A DNA stretch of 64,000 nucleotides from Paenibacillus_E allorhizoplanae (lineage in GTDB: Bacteria; Bacillota; Bacilli; Paenibacillales; NBRC-103111), in contig NZ_CAKMMW010000009.1 of the NCBI RefSeq assembly GCF_927798215.1, forward strand, positions 186,001 to 250,000, in the 5' to 3' direction. Positions 15,701 through 23,494 of the stretch are shown piece after piece. The position numbers and the translations under genes are program-made. A model generated the notes under the pieces. That model saw nothing but the letters and a program-made list of their open reading frames with translations. It made no database searches and was not told the origin of the DNA. Each line of letters begins with the position of its first letter. Position 1 is the first letter of the stretch.

Positions 15701-18029
15701 TGAAGATTTCGTTCCACAAGGAATGGCGTACGACAAAGATGAAGATTGGATTATCATCACCAGTTATATGGAAGACAAACGTCCGAGCACCTTGTCGATC
15801 ATCGATGCACAAACCGATCAATTGATCAAATATGTAAACCTATATGATGGTAGTGTACCTTATAACGGCCATGCCGGGGGCGTAGCTGTCAGCAAGGATC
15901 ATGTATGGATTGCATCCGGGTCAACCATTTATCAATTGAGCAAGGCAGACCTAATCAATGCCCCGGATAAAGGCGGCGTATCCTTCGAAAACAAGTTTGC
16001 AACGGTCACTAACGCATCCTTTACCAATTATGCAGAGGGTGTTCTATGGGTAGGAGAGTACTACTACCCACCTACTTACACAACGGCTTCCAGCCATACG
16101 ATGCTGACCCGCGACAATACATACCAATACGCGTGGGTAGCTGGGTACCGATTAGACAGCCAAACTGACGTACTGCCAACCGGCAGAAATGACGGAACGA
16201 ATACGGTTATTCCCGATTTGATTTTGTCCATACCGGATAAAATACAAGGAATGGCGATGCTGCATGACAGCATCATGCTTAGTCAGTCCTATTCGCGGAG
16301 CAGGGATAGCAATCTTTTGAAATACAATAAGCCTGATTTTAACGGAACCGCCGATACGACCGTGAAGGTAAATGCCGTCGGTGTACCCGTATGGTATATG
16401 GATAGTCATGCGAAAGCGGCTGGTAATAACGATATGCTCGTTCCACCTATGTTGGAGAATATGATCGAACGGAATGAAAAGTTATATCTATTGTTCGAAT
16501 CCGGTGCTAACGAATACCGAGATACAGCCAACTATACCCTTGATCGACTCCAGATGGTTGATTTGTCACAGTGGACGAATTACGGAAACCCTTCCATTCA
16601 CGGCTTAGCCGCTTCAATGATAGCAGGAACTCAAGGTCAGGCGAGTGTGTTGGAGGAAATGGGAAATAAGCCACAAGTGGACGTTACACATGGATATCAC
16701 TTTGCGAGCAGCAACCCTAGTGTTGCGGAAATCTCAGCAACTGGATATCTTCATGCAAAAACGTATGGAGAAACCGTTATTAGTGCATCCAACGGCATCC
16801 GGACAGCAACGTTTTCCTTAACGGTAACGAATTCGATTGATGAGCACAATCAGGAGCCTGTCTACTCACAAGAACCTGTATCACAACCTGCAGCACCTCA
16901 GTTGGAAATAACCTCACTCATTGTAAAACCAGAAGATTTAACTTCGACGAGCGGAAAAGTTATCCTCAAGTTATCGAGTGAAAAAAACCAAGTTATACTG
17001 CCAGCCAATACAATAGAATTGCTCAAAACCGGCTCTTTGGAAATCGTCAGAGAGGATCTTACGGTAACACTTTCAAAGGATTCACTACAAGCAATTGCCG
17101 CACAAGCGACTGAGGGAGAACGTAAAGATGGATCAATTTCTTTTAAAATAAACAAACTGAAAGCCGACAACATAACCACTCAGCTGAATCATGCCAACGG
17201 TCTAGAAAATACAATTGTACGAAGCGCAAGCGATGCCGTGGACTTTCATCTGAGCATTGTGAACAGTGATGGCGATGAAAAAGAAATCAGCACATTTGAA
17301 ACTCCGATTACCGTTACCTTTAAGATCAACCCCCAGATGGATAAAAATCTGTTGGGCATTTATTATATCGACAATCATGGAGTTGTGGAGTACGTCGGTG
17401 GGGAATTAAAAGGAGATGTCTTGGAGGCTCAGCTGCACCACTTCAGTACTTACATCATGTTGGAGTACAACAAGCTTTACGCTGATGTTCCTGAAGGATA
17501 CTGGGCGAAGCCGGCCATCGCCGAATTGAGTGCTAAGCATATCGTACAAGGTGTAACCGATATGACATTCGAACCTGCCAGAGCCGTAACACGAGCTGAA
17601 TTTGCGGCGTTACTCACAAGAACTATGCAGCTGAAAGCCGTACAACGATCTTCATTTGCTGACGTCCCCGAACATGCATGGTACGCCGAAGCCGTCACAG
17701 CACTAGCTGAAGCCGGTATCGTGAACGGAACCGAAAGTAACAACTTCGCCCCGGATCGTACGATATCCCGCGAACAGATGGCGGTCATGCTGCTTCGGGC
17801 TGCGGAGGTCGGCGGGACTCATGCTGAAACCGTAAGCATGAAACCGACATTTACAGATGAAGACATGATCAGTGATTGGGCAAGAGAAGCCATAGCGAAA
17901 GCAGTCCTCATTGGCTTAATCGAAGGTAAAGATGACCATCGCCTGGATCCACAAGGCCCGACATCCCGTGCGGAGAGTGCCAAGTCGATCTACAATTTAT
18001 TGAAGATAATGAATTCATCATTGCAATAA
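12762..18029 (+). CDS. Giant surface protein: lamin-tail, FN3 and SLH domains
   Basis: 1755 residues. Signal peptide 1-35 (cleavage after AAHA). Lamin-tail domains at about 41-165, 388-520 and 662-810 (each with the pattern ITE.VPD...YEFVEIYN). Fibronectin-III domains at about 210-295, 298-385, 569-655 and 856-940. A propeller-like region runs from about 950 to 1290, followed by a Big2-like Ig domain (about 1300-1365) and a beta-rich linker. Three SLH motifs (about 1573, 1632, 1696) anchor it to secondary cell wall polymer. Start is TTG with GGAGG 7 bases ahead. No enzyme motif was recognised, so the role (adhesion, S-layer-associated scaffold) is unknown. Confidence 0.9.
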   Translation: MYKKSFSKMIAKCLVAALLTLHVVGLGSVPAAHAATVSPLDLVISEIVPASSGAGQPYEYIEIFNRTSETIDLDNFKLQYYTASPYTTAGNTWKISNKTIGPRSYLVLWLKKFDYPNVPLSDFNLNYGVNLTTTNVFEIALTTSAQGLHDSSKRRVAIADGSGNVISGAFINDGVADGTASNINKSVTYTYTGNLDTTKVANGQIASPGIKPAIPADLTATPSIDSVALSWKANTEENLASYNVYVPETQQAYTVTSTTYSIVGLTSGTAYTFQITAKNTSGIESPRTLVRTTTLTNGNLPPSTPTGLMAVAGPASATITWNANTESDVSGYKVYMNGNDISGTVTGTTYQVTGLTNDITYHFTITAVDNVGQESALSGAVATIPRQYPTLMITEVVPDSLKIDMTSGTPDAYEFVEIYNTSSDPIHLKDYKVIYSTPTVYKWPITSDIVIQPKGTVVLWAKNTSNSTTNTATLAGFNTSYGTNLTTDRLSEVDALGGMANASPRTLSIAAPNDVPISTVSYDAVDVGENRGANFTYPTDGTIIMRKLRYTEAATPGSVFAAQQPPSSSDHSAPAAPTGLTATARTNSSELSWNTNLAADVAYYNVYLDGTLSQTLLGNRTTATIINLQNNRPYTFAITAVDTAGNESLNSEIVTVTPTGAMLPKLLITELSPDTGNYLPSGAPTSYDAYEFVEIFNSSNTSIDLVGYKLQFTSADVTKSWEKTIDQSFVIAPREIKLIWTRNVGLDFYSDEHFNHYYFDTYSEKYIPLGNIYKINDVNGLINAGQQTLAISDPNGTEIIRATYNDNGATDFAEKKTITYAYPFDGSTTMRKVGTMQSTSPGVLQDGQVPPKTKTDDLAPTAPTGVTVVAGEGKVSLSWNANIESDLNAYKVYKDGLLDIILPIGQTTLNVPLLQGGISYSFEISALDSSDNESLRSAVVVATPTHQRITQTERAINPFNSTYQMLWNVSSERAIIPGLAEDFVPQGMAYDKDEDWIIITSYMEDKRPSTLSIIDAQTDQLIKYVNLYDGSVPYNGHAGGVAVSKDHVWIASGSTIYQLSKADLINAPDKGGVSFENKFATVTNASFTNYAEGVLWVGEYYYPPTYTTASSHTMLTRDNTYQYAWVAGYRLDSQTDVLPTGRNDGTNTVIPDLILSIPDKIQGMAMLHDSIMLSQSYSRSRDSNLLKYNKPDFNGTADTTVKVNAVGVPVWYMDSHAKAAGNNDMLVPPMLENMIERNEKLYLLFESGANEYRDTANYTLDRLQMVDLSQWTNYGNPSIHGLAASMIAGTQGQASVLEEMGNKPQVDVTHGYHFASSNPSVAEISATGYLHAKTYGETVISASNGIRTATFSLTVTNSIDEHNQEPVYSQEPVSQPAAPQLEITSLIVKPEDLTSTSGKVILKLSSEKNQVILPANTIELLKTGSLEIVREDLTVTLSKDSLQAIAAQATEGERKDGSISFKINKLKADNITTQLNHANGLENTIVRSASDAVDFHLSIVNSDGDEKEISTFETPITVTFKINPQMDKNLLGIYYIDNHGVVEYVGGELKGDVLEAQLHHFSTYIMLEYNKLYADVPEGYWAKPAIAELSAKHIVQGVTDMTFEPARAVTRAEFAALLTRTMQLKAVQRSSFADVPEHAWYAEAVTALAEAGIVNGTESNNFAPDRTISREQMAVMLLRAAEVGGTHAETVSMKPTFTDEDMISDWAREAIAKAVLIGLIEGKDDHRLDPQGPTSRAESAKSIYNLLKIMNSSLQ

Positions 18030-18038
18030 TGATACCAG

Positions 18039-18080
18039 TACAAAAAGATCTGGATGCGCGAAGCACCAGATCTTTTTGTA
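18039..18080. terminator. Bidirectional terminator
   Basis: Perfect 15-bp stem TACAAAAAGATCTGG with its complement, 12-base loop. Each strand ends in a T-run (CTTTTTGTATTGT). It serves both the surface protein (stop 18029) and the decarboxylase gene that ends at 18117. Confidence 0.9.
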
Positions 18081-18116
18081 TTGTCACGCCCCAGCTACAG
18101 TCTAATTGGGGAGCTA

Positions 18117-18596
18117 TTAGCTAAGGCCAGCTTTGGTCAATCCGAATGCTGCGTCGGCCGAGCCTGGTACGTTCTTGAAAGCGACGTTGATGCGATTCCA
18201 AGCATTGATAGCCATTACGGAGAAAGTCAGATCTGAGATTTCTTTCTCAGAGAACTGCCCACGTACGCGATCATACAATTCGTCTGGCACACCATGTTCA
18301 GGAAGCTTAGTCAGAATTTCTGTCCAAGCCAGTGCAGCCCGCTCGCGGGGCGTAAACAGTGTCGATTCTCTCCATATTGCAATATGGTAGAGGCGAAGCT
18401 CGCCTTCCCCATGGATCTTGGCTTGTTTGACGTGCATGTCTAGACAGAATCCACAACCATTCATTTGTGAAGCTCTGATGTGAACAAGATCAAGAATCTT
18501 CTCTTCAACAGCACTCCCCTGTTCTGCGTTGCTGAATTCCAGCATTTTTTTGAAAAGCTTCGGTGATTGCTTCATATAATTTAAACGTTGTGTCAT
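18117..18596 (-). CDS. Carboxymuconolactone decarboxylase (AhpD-like) family protein
   Basis: 159 residues with the CMD/AhpD active-site pattern CGFCLDMH preceded by VHIRASQMNG. The two Cys and the His form a thiol-redox centre in AhpD. ATG at 18596 with AGGAGGT 8 bases ahead. It lies next to an ECF41 sigma factor, and CMD-family genes are the classic partners of ECF41 factors. The promoter at 18630-18658 has the ECF41 consensus, so it is the likely main target. The physiological substrate is unknown in this group. Confidence 0.92.
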   Translation of the reverse strand: MTQRLNYMKQSPKLFKKMLEFSNAEQGSAVEEKILDLVHIRASQMNGCGFCLDMHVKQAKIHGEGELRLYHIAIWRESTLFTPRERAALAWTEILTKLPEHGVPDELYDRVRGQFSEKEISDLTFSVMAINAWNRINVAFKNVPGSADAAFGLTKAGLS

Positions 18597-18629
18597 AAGT
18601 GATTACCTCCTATTTTTTCTGACACTAAG

Positions 18630-18658
18630 AAGACAACTGGCGACTTCAATGTGTGACA
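18630..18658 (-). promoter_or_regulatory. ECF41-type promoter of the CMD gene
   Basis: Minus strand TGTCACA (18652-18658), 16-base spacer, TGTCTT. It matches the reported ECF41 consensus TGTCACA-N16-CGTC apart from the first -10 base. The same arrangement, including the shared block CGCCAGTTGTCTT, recurs upstream of the sigma gene. Confidence 0.8.
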
Positions 18659-18777
18659 AAATCTTCACTCCCTCCCCCTTCTTATACATGCTAATTTCTG
18701 CATAAGCACTTTCCGCTCTGTTCATACTATCTCAGAGATCCCCTAGTTGGCAGTCGACGTAAAACCTCAACTATCCA

Positions 18778-19683
18778 TTAGATGAAACGCTGTAGTTTAT
18801 CTGGATTGACGATAATGTAAATGCGTTGAATCGTCATGGTTGGTTCATCCCATTCAAAACAAATGACGCCGGTTGGAACACCATCTTGCGTTAATAATAC
18901 CCCTGGTTGCTCATTGACCTCGACAAGCTGCGCTTTCGATGCTGGAAAGCGACTTTGAGAGAGAGCACTCAACAATTTGAGCACGCGTTCTTTCCTATAT
19001 ATAGGCTGGATTGCTGCTGATACTTTCCCTCCACCATCCGCAATCAGGATGACATCCTCTGTTAACATATCCACCAAGGATTGAATGTCACCATTCGAAA
19101 TTCCCGAAATGAATCGTGTCACCAGTTCCTTTTCTTTAACCAGACGGGTGGATGTGCTTGCCTGCTTTGCTGAGGAGACATCTACCTTCTTCTTGACACG
19201 ACTGAATATTTTCCGGCAATTCACTTCCGTTTTATTAAACATTTCACCGATTTCACTGTGTTCATACGCAAAAACTTCCCGAAGAATAAACACCGCTCTC
19301 TCCAATGGGGTCAGTTTATCCATCAGAATAAGAAAAGCATAAGAAATCGTATCATGGCGCTCTGCGCTTTCCAACGGACGATCCTCGCCTAACTGCACGG
19401 TTGGTTCTGGCAGCCAATGACCCACATAACTAATTCTTTTTCGCCGTGCTGACTTTATTTCATTCAGACATCGGTTAATCATCATTTTGCTTAAGTATGA
19501 CTTGATATTATGAATATTCTCATGGATATGACCATGAATACTTATGAACAAATCCTGCACCATATCCTCTGCATCTGATCTAGAACCAAGCATCCGGTAC
19601 GCAATGGAAAACAAATGAGGCTTATAGGTTGTATACAAATGCTCTGTACTCGTTGTGGGGTGATCCATTGTGAAACTTTGCAT
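18778..19683 (-). CDS. ECF41-family sigma factor with SnoaL-like C-terminal domain
   Basis: 301 residues. Sigma-2 region (HLFSIAYRMLGSRSDAEDMV), sigma-4 region (LTPLERAVFILREVFAYEHS, then NCRKIFSRVKKKV), and a SnoaL-like extension from about residue 170. The ECF41 signatures are present: WLPEP in the linker, DGGGK in the extension and NPDKL at the end. In this group the C-terminal domain acts as a built-in regulator in place of an anti-sigma factor. ATG at 19683 with AAGGAG 7 bases ahead. The ECF41-type promoter at 19746-19774 indicates autoregulation. The inducing signal is unknown. Confidence 0.93.
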   Translation of the reverse strand: MQSFTMDHPTTSTEHLYTTYKPHLFSIAYRMLGSRSDAEDMVQDLFISIHGHIHENIHNIKSYLSKMMINRCLNEIKSARRKRISYVGHWLPEPTVQLGEDRPLESAERHDTISYAFLILMDKLTPLERAVFILREVFAYEHSEIGEMFNKTEVNCRKIFSRVKKKVDVSSAKQASTSTRLVKEKELVTRFISGISNGDIQSLVDMLTEDVILIADGGGKVSAAIQPIYRKERVLKLLSALSQSRFPASKAQLVEVNEQPGVLLTQDGVPTGVICFEWDEPTMTIQRIYIIVNPDKLQRFI

Positions 19684-19745
19684 AATAACACTCCTTCTTT
19701 CCTAAGAGAACCTCAGCCATTCGACAGAAACAGGCGTCCTTTGAT

Positions 19746-19774
19746 AAGACAACTGGCGTTGTCCATCTGTGACA
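19746..19774 (-). promoter_or_regulatory. ECF41-type autoregulatory promoter
   Basis: Minus strand TGTCACA (19768-19774), 16-base spacer, TGTCTT (19746-19751), 63 bases upstream of the sigma start. It shares the 13-base block CGCCAGTTGTCTT with the CMD promoter at 18630-18658. Confidence 0.8.
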
Positions 19775-19839
19775 TAAAACTTGAAATAAAAAAACAGCCA
19801 TCATTGGCTGCTTTTCTTTATTGCGCATATATCACTATT

Positions 19840-20922
19840 TCAGCGAGGCAACTCCACCGATACCTCACGACGGGCCGCAGCGGAGCGCAGGACGCCGTCA
19901 ATAATCGCTTGTTGGATTAGAATCTGCTCACCAGGAATTGGTGCTGGTCGACCATCTCGAACTGCTTCGGCAAAATCGTGTACTTTCTGATCGAACAGAT
20001 TCAATTTATGCTCGACAAGCGGAACTGGCGTCGCTGTATGTCCGCCGAATTCATCATGGAATAGCGTTATGGAACCTACGGAGCCATCCCATACCCCTGA
20101 CCACGGCCCAGTACCAGCTGGAGTCACTTTAAGACCCGCATCCGTACCGAGAAACATCGTTGCTCCAAGGGTATCCATGTGCATCGCCCACGATATTTTG
20201 AATTGCAGCACAAGATCATTCTCAAAGCGAACCATCGCAACCCCGAAATCTTCGACTTCGAACTTGCTTGCTTCCGGATGGTATAGGGCGTTAGTGCCGA
20301 AATGGTTAGACGTAAATGCAGACACCGTTAGCGGACGAGGATATCCGAGCGTATTCAGCGCCATGTCTAGCGAGTAACAACCAATATCCGCCATCGCGCC
20401 TGCTCCGGCGAGCTGTTTACTGATGAATGTCCCGCCTGGCATACCCCGACGACGCCCGCCTCCCGTCTCTACATAATAGACATTGCCAAGTCGTCCTGAT
20501 TGCACTATCGTTTGCAGCAGCTTCATATTCGGATCATAGCGAGGCTGGAAACCTAGTGTTAGCATCTTCCCGCTCTCTTTCGCCGCCTGTGTCATATCAA
20601 TACCTTCTTGAAGTGTCACCGACATCGGTTTCTCAAGTAATACATTCTTTCCTGAGCGCAAAGAATCCACAGTCGTTACGTGATGGGAAACGTTCGGTGT
20701 GCAAATGCTAACCCCATCCAAATCTAAGTGCAATAAATTCGTATGGCTATCAAATGAAGCAGCTTCCGTTAATCCTTCCTTCTGTGCGAATGCTGACGCC
20801 TTCCCTGGGATTACATCGGCCACACCTACAATCTCCACATAGTCAAGTTTTTTATACGCGGATATATGGGCTTTGGCAATGCCCCCAGTTCCAATGATCC
20901 CAATACGCAGCTTTTTGCTCAT
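19840..20922 (-). CDS. Gfo/Idh/MocA family NAD(P)-dependent oxidoreductase
   Basis: About 360 residues. N-terminal Rossmann fold (LRIGIIGTGGIAKAHISAY), the family EKPMSVT motif with catalytic Lys, then GFQPRYDPNM and the C-terminal alpha/beta domain. Members oxidise or reduce sugar and cyclitol carbons using NAD(P). Preferred ATG at 20922, with GAAGGA 9 bases ahead; a TTG at 20931 is in frame. Not in an operon with the sigma gene, which ends the other transcript. A single-gene unit; substrate not identifiable. Confidence 0.88.
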   Translation of the reverse strand: MSKKLRIGIIGTGGIAKAHISAYKKLDYVEIVGVADVIPGKASAFAQKEGLTEAASFDSHTNLLHLDLDGVSICTPNVSHHVTTVDSLRSGKNVLLEKPMSVTLQEGIDMTQAAKESGKMLTLGFQPRYDPNMKLLQTIVQSGRLGNVYYVETGGGRRRGMPGGTFISKQLAGAGAMADIGCYSLDMALNTLGYPRPLTVSAFTSNHFGTNALYHPEASKFEVEDFGVAMVRFENDLVLQFKISWAMHMDTLGATMFLGTDAGLKVTPAGTGPWSGVWDGSVGSITLFHDEFGGHTATPVPLVEHKLNLFDQKVHDFAEAVRDGRPAPIPGEQILIQQAIIDGVLRSAAARREVSVELPR

Positions 20923-21172
20923 TGTCGTCAATCCTTCTCTCTATGAAAGTGTTTGAAGTCCGAACTTCCCTTCATTTCAATATAGATTGACAATAGCATA
21001 TAGAAGAACGATTTTTTAGTTCATATTGATGCCATCGGAAGTGTAAGATTGCGACATTCGCCGAATCACCGCTCTTTCGACTCGCTAATCCCCTCTACAA
21101 TACCAAGAGCCGAAGCCGCTCGAGGCCATCCTGCATAGAAGGCATATGAGGTAGACACTATTTTCCGATGAG

Positions 21173-21436
21173 TCATAGGTCACGGCCTATCCTAGGCGCT
21201 TTTAACATTTGGGCTTCTCCGTTACCGAACGACCAATCCTCGAATTCGTTATCCACCAGCACCACAAACACATCTTCTTTCCGCATAGGAAGCTCATTGG
21301 ATAATAGTTCAGCTAGCGCCCTATAAAAACCTTTCTTCTGCGAAGTCTTTCTCCCTGATTTCAGTGTTATTTGAATGTATAGCAGTCCATCACACGGGAT
21401 CTTACTGCTTCGTGGACAGCACGTAACCCCCTTCTC
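21173..21436 (-). pseudogene. Tautomerase-family remnant (C-terminal half, no start)
   Basis: A minus-strand frame between two stops reads like the C-terminal half of a tautomerase: LLYIQITLKSGRKTSQ, FYRALAELLSNEL, RKEDVFVVLVDN and EDWSFGNGEAQM. Full-length relatives are about 130 residues with catalytic Pro1 after Met. Here the upstream part is missing, a TGA closes the frame at 21437-21439, and no ATG, GTG or TTG lies in frame. A 5'-truncated relic is the simplest reading. The rest of the 20932-21502 gap shows no other gene. Confidence 0.75.
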
Positions 21437-21502
21437 TCATAAGCAATTGTTCTTACAACTTTTGAAAGAGGTATTGAACAACTCCTGAGCGTCCTTCTAC
21501 TT

Positions 21503-22048
21503 CTACACAGCCTTCCCAGTTAATATGCGTACGGCCTCTTTAAGTATCGTCATATCTCGCAAAAGCATAAATTTGGATGAATAATCGGTACAAGTTAACA
21601 CGGACTCATTCATCACGGCCAGTGCTTGATCCAATGACATCCATTGAACGGCCATCCCTAGCTGGATCTCGTTTTCAGTAAGCTTGGTATCGCGGAAGCT
21701 AGCTTTGGCATTTGCTATATAACAGTAGGAGAATTGCAAATACTTATTTCTGTTTTTATGCTCTTCGATATACCCCAATTCATGAATGATTTCAGCTTCA
21801 TAACCCGTCTCTTCCTGGATTTCACGTAGAAAGGCATCCCTTGCATCTTCTCCTTCATCTACCCCACCGCCAGGTAGTTTGTACAGGTTCGTTTTGGACA
21901 TATACATCATGGCAACGTTTAACGGGTTATCGACTACAACTCCTCTTGATCCGAATCGAGAGATGGTATCTAGAAACTCAATTGGTACACTACCTAGGAT
22001 ATCGTTATCTGTAATTTTTCTGATCAGTTGCACAAAATCAGCCCCCAT
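21503..22048 (-). CDS. Nudix hydrolase
   Basis: 181 residues with a complete Nudix box: GGVDEGEDARDAFLREIQ then EETGYEAEI, holding the metal-binding REIQEE core. Such enzymes cleave nucleoside diphosphates linked to other groups. A substrate cannot be named from the box alone. ATG at 22048 with AAGGA 5 bases ahead. It is intact although both neighbours are broken genes. Confidence 0.88.
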   Translation of the reverse strand: MGADFVQLIRKITDNDILGSVPIEFLDTISRFGSRGVVVDNPLNVAMMYMSKTNLYKLPGGGVDEGEDARDAFLREIQEETGYEAEIIHELGYIEEHKNRNKYLQFSYCYIANAKASFRDTKLTENEIQLGMAVQWMSLDQALAVMNESVLTCTDYSSKFMLLRDMTILKEAVRILTGKAV

Positions 22049-22181
22049 TCAAGTCCTTATTCGACTTCATTATAAGCGAAATGTCAGAAGAGCTGGTAAA
22101 CCCTTTGATAAGGTTCTAGCATTTTTAATAGAAACCATTATTGAGACTGGACAATGCGTTACAGCTCCGCATGAAATGCAA

Positions 22182-22225
22182 AAAGAAGGTCCCATAAGCC
22201 ATCAATGTGGCGTGGGCCTTCTTTT
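22182..22225. terminator. Bidirectional terminator
   Basis: AAGAAGG.CCCA...GCC paired with GGC.TGGG.CCTTCTT, with TTTTT after the stem on both strands. On the minus strand it would end transcripts from the broken aldo/keto reductase frame. Confidence 0.7.
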
Positions 22226-22260
22226 TGTCTCCAAATCACTTTCTGCGTGTCGTGAAAAGT

Positions 22261-22635
22261 TCAAAAGAGGTCAAGGTAGTCCGTTTTTAGGCGGCGGAGG
22301 CTATCATCGACGGATGTTATGATATGCTTCCTACTCAACCCACGATCATTTGCTCCTGGCCCAATCGCACCGAAGCACTTCGTTGCTAACACCACTTTGT
22401 CTCGTTTACTTCCTAACCATTCCCCGATAATCGACTCGGTAGCACCCGCGACGGCTTGCGAAACCCTCCCAATGGGATACACATCTGCCGTATCAATAAA
22501 ATTCACTCCAGCATGGAATGCCTTGTCAAGTATTTCGAATGAGGTTTTTTGGTCTGCCTGATTACCAAATGTCATCGTACCCAGACACAGATTCGTTACT
22601 TTTAATCCCGATTGTCCTAAAGATCGAATTTCCAC
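22261..22635 (-). pseudogene. Aldo/keto reductase remnant (N-terminal third)
   Basis: About 124 residues from a GTG at 22635 (GGGGAAA upstream; an in-frame start at 22656 also exists). The start of an aldo/keto reductase is clear: IRSLGQSGLKVTNLCLGTM, NFIDTADVY with the catalytic Asp and Tyr, and KVVLATK with the catalytic Lys. It stops at RLKTDYLDLF, just where the family continues for about 200 residues with the catalytic His. The product would lack most of the barrel. Confidence 0.85.
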
Positions 22636-22680
22636 AATAAGCACCACTTTCCCCACGTTATTGTTATTTTTCGGTCGAGA

Positions 22681-22848
22681 ATACCTCTGGTCGTTGTGAT
22701 TCCAAAGTCGGTACGTAAAGAAAGAATCATCGAAAACTTCAACATCTTTGATTTTGAATTAAGCGAACAGGATATGGCGTTGATTACTACGTTAGATACG
22801 AAACAAAGCCTGTTCTTTTCACATCGCGATCCTGAAATGGTGAAATGA
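22681..22848 (+). pseudogene. Aldo/keto reductase remnant (C-terminal tail, opposite strand)
   Basis: Plus-strand frame reading IPLVVVIPKSVRKERIIENF then IFDFELSEQDMALITTLDT and SLFFSHRDPEMVK, stop at 22846-22848. This is the cofactor-binding tail of a DkgA/YtbE-type reductase. It has no start and points away from the N-terminal remnant on the other strand. The SLFFSHRDPEMVK ending differs in subfamily from the N-terminal piece, so two different reductase genes may have been involved. Confidence 0.8.
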
Positions 22849-22884
22849 CAGTAATCTGGATATTTAACGCGAATAAAATGAGAA

Positions 22885-22934
22885 ACAGCGGCAGTCATGG
22901 ACTTTTTTCCCGTCCGAGGCTGCCGCTGTTTTCT
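22885..22934 (+). terminator. Terminator after the reductase tail
   Basis: ACAGCGGCAG (22885-22894) pairs with CTGCCGCTGT (22920-22929), then TTTTCT on the plus strand. It probably belonged to the lost plus-strand reductase gene. Confidence 0.7.
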
Positions 22935-23021
22935 ATATCCGACACTCTTTCAACCAGCCGGTGACCATCCGCGCGTTTCTTGCAGAGCAGCCGGTGGGCA
23001 ATCCTTTCTATTATTTCCACC

Positions 23022-23357
23022 CTAATACGTCCAATAGCAATTTTCAGGATCCTTCTCAAAAAGAAACCCTTTAAATATACTCGTTTGAAGCTGATGTTGA
23101 TCGGTACGCTCTTGATATTGAATCCTACAGCATAGCTTTGGCTCTACCCAAAATGTTTGCTTTTCCATTCTAATTTGTAGCTGTCTTGCTATCTCTAGAA
23201 ATGCTTTCTTATCATTTTCACTAATGCCAATTTCAACGATACCGATAGGTTTATACCTAACTGTTTTAAAGTGCAGTCCTATTACCAAGCCAAACTGCGG
23301 TTCTGTACGATAGCCTAAAATAATGGTGTCGATGGTTTTGAAATTTTTAATTTTCAA
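23022..23357 (-). pseudogene. ATP-dependent DNA ligase remnant (C-terminal OB domain)
   Basis: About 111 codons. The frame begins at the motif V region (WLKIKNFKTIDTIILGYRT) and continues through FGLVIGLHF, GIVEIGIS, EPKLCCRIQYQERT and FLFEKDPENC. This is the OB-fold end of a stand-alone ATP-dependent ligase. A TGA lies three codons before the opening WLK and the adenylation domain is absent upstream. The only start is an internal TTG. It is not the missing end of the intact ligase at 11575-12420, which has its own C-terminus. Confidence 0.85.
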
Positions 23358-23494
23358 CCAATCACATCAAAAAATGTAACAGGATGCGTTCTAAGCGCAG
23401 CTCCCACCCATCTGATTAATTGAAAACATAAATATTGTACTCATCTAAGGAGTATTGTACGCATCCACTATTACAACTCACACACGACGTTTGG

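Noticed and set aside
22617..22898. Minus-strand 93-codon frame over the reductase relic
   Set aside because: Antisense to the recognisable reductase tail on the plus strand; no family pattern.
23022..23357. Intact small hypothetical gene
   Set aside because: Sequence is the OB-fold end of a ligase, starting in the middle of motif V with a stop just upstream, so it is treated as a remnant.
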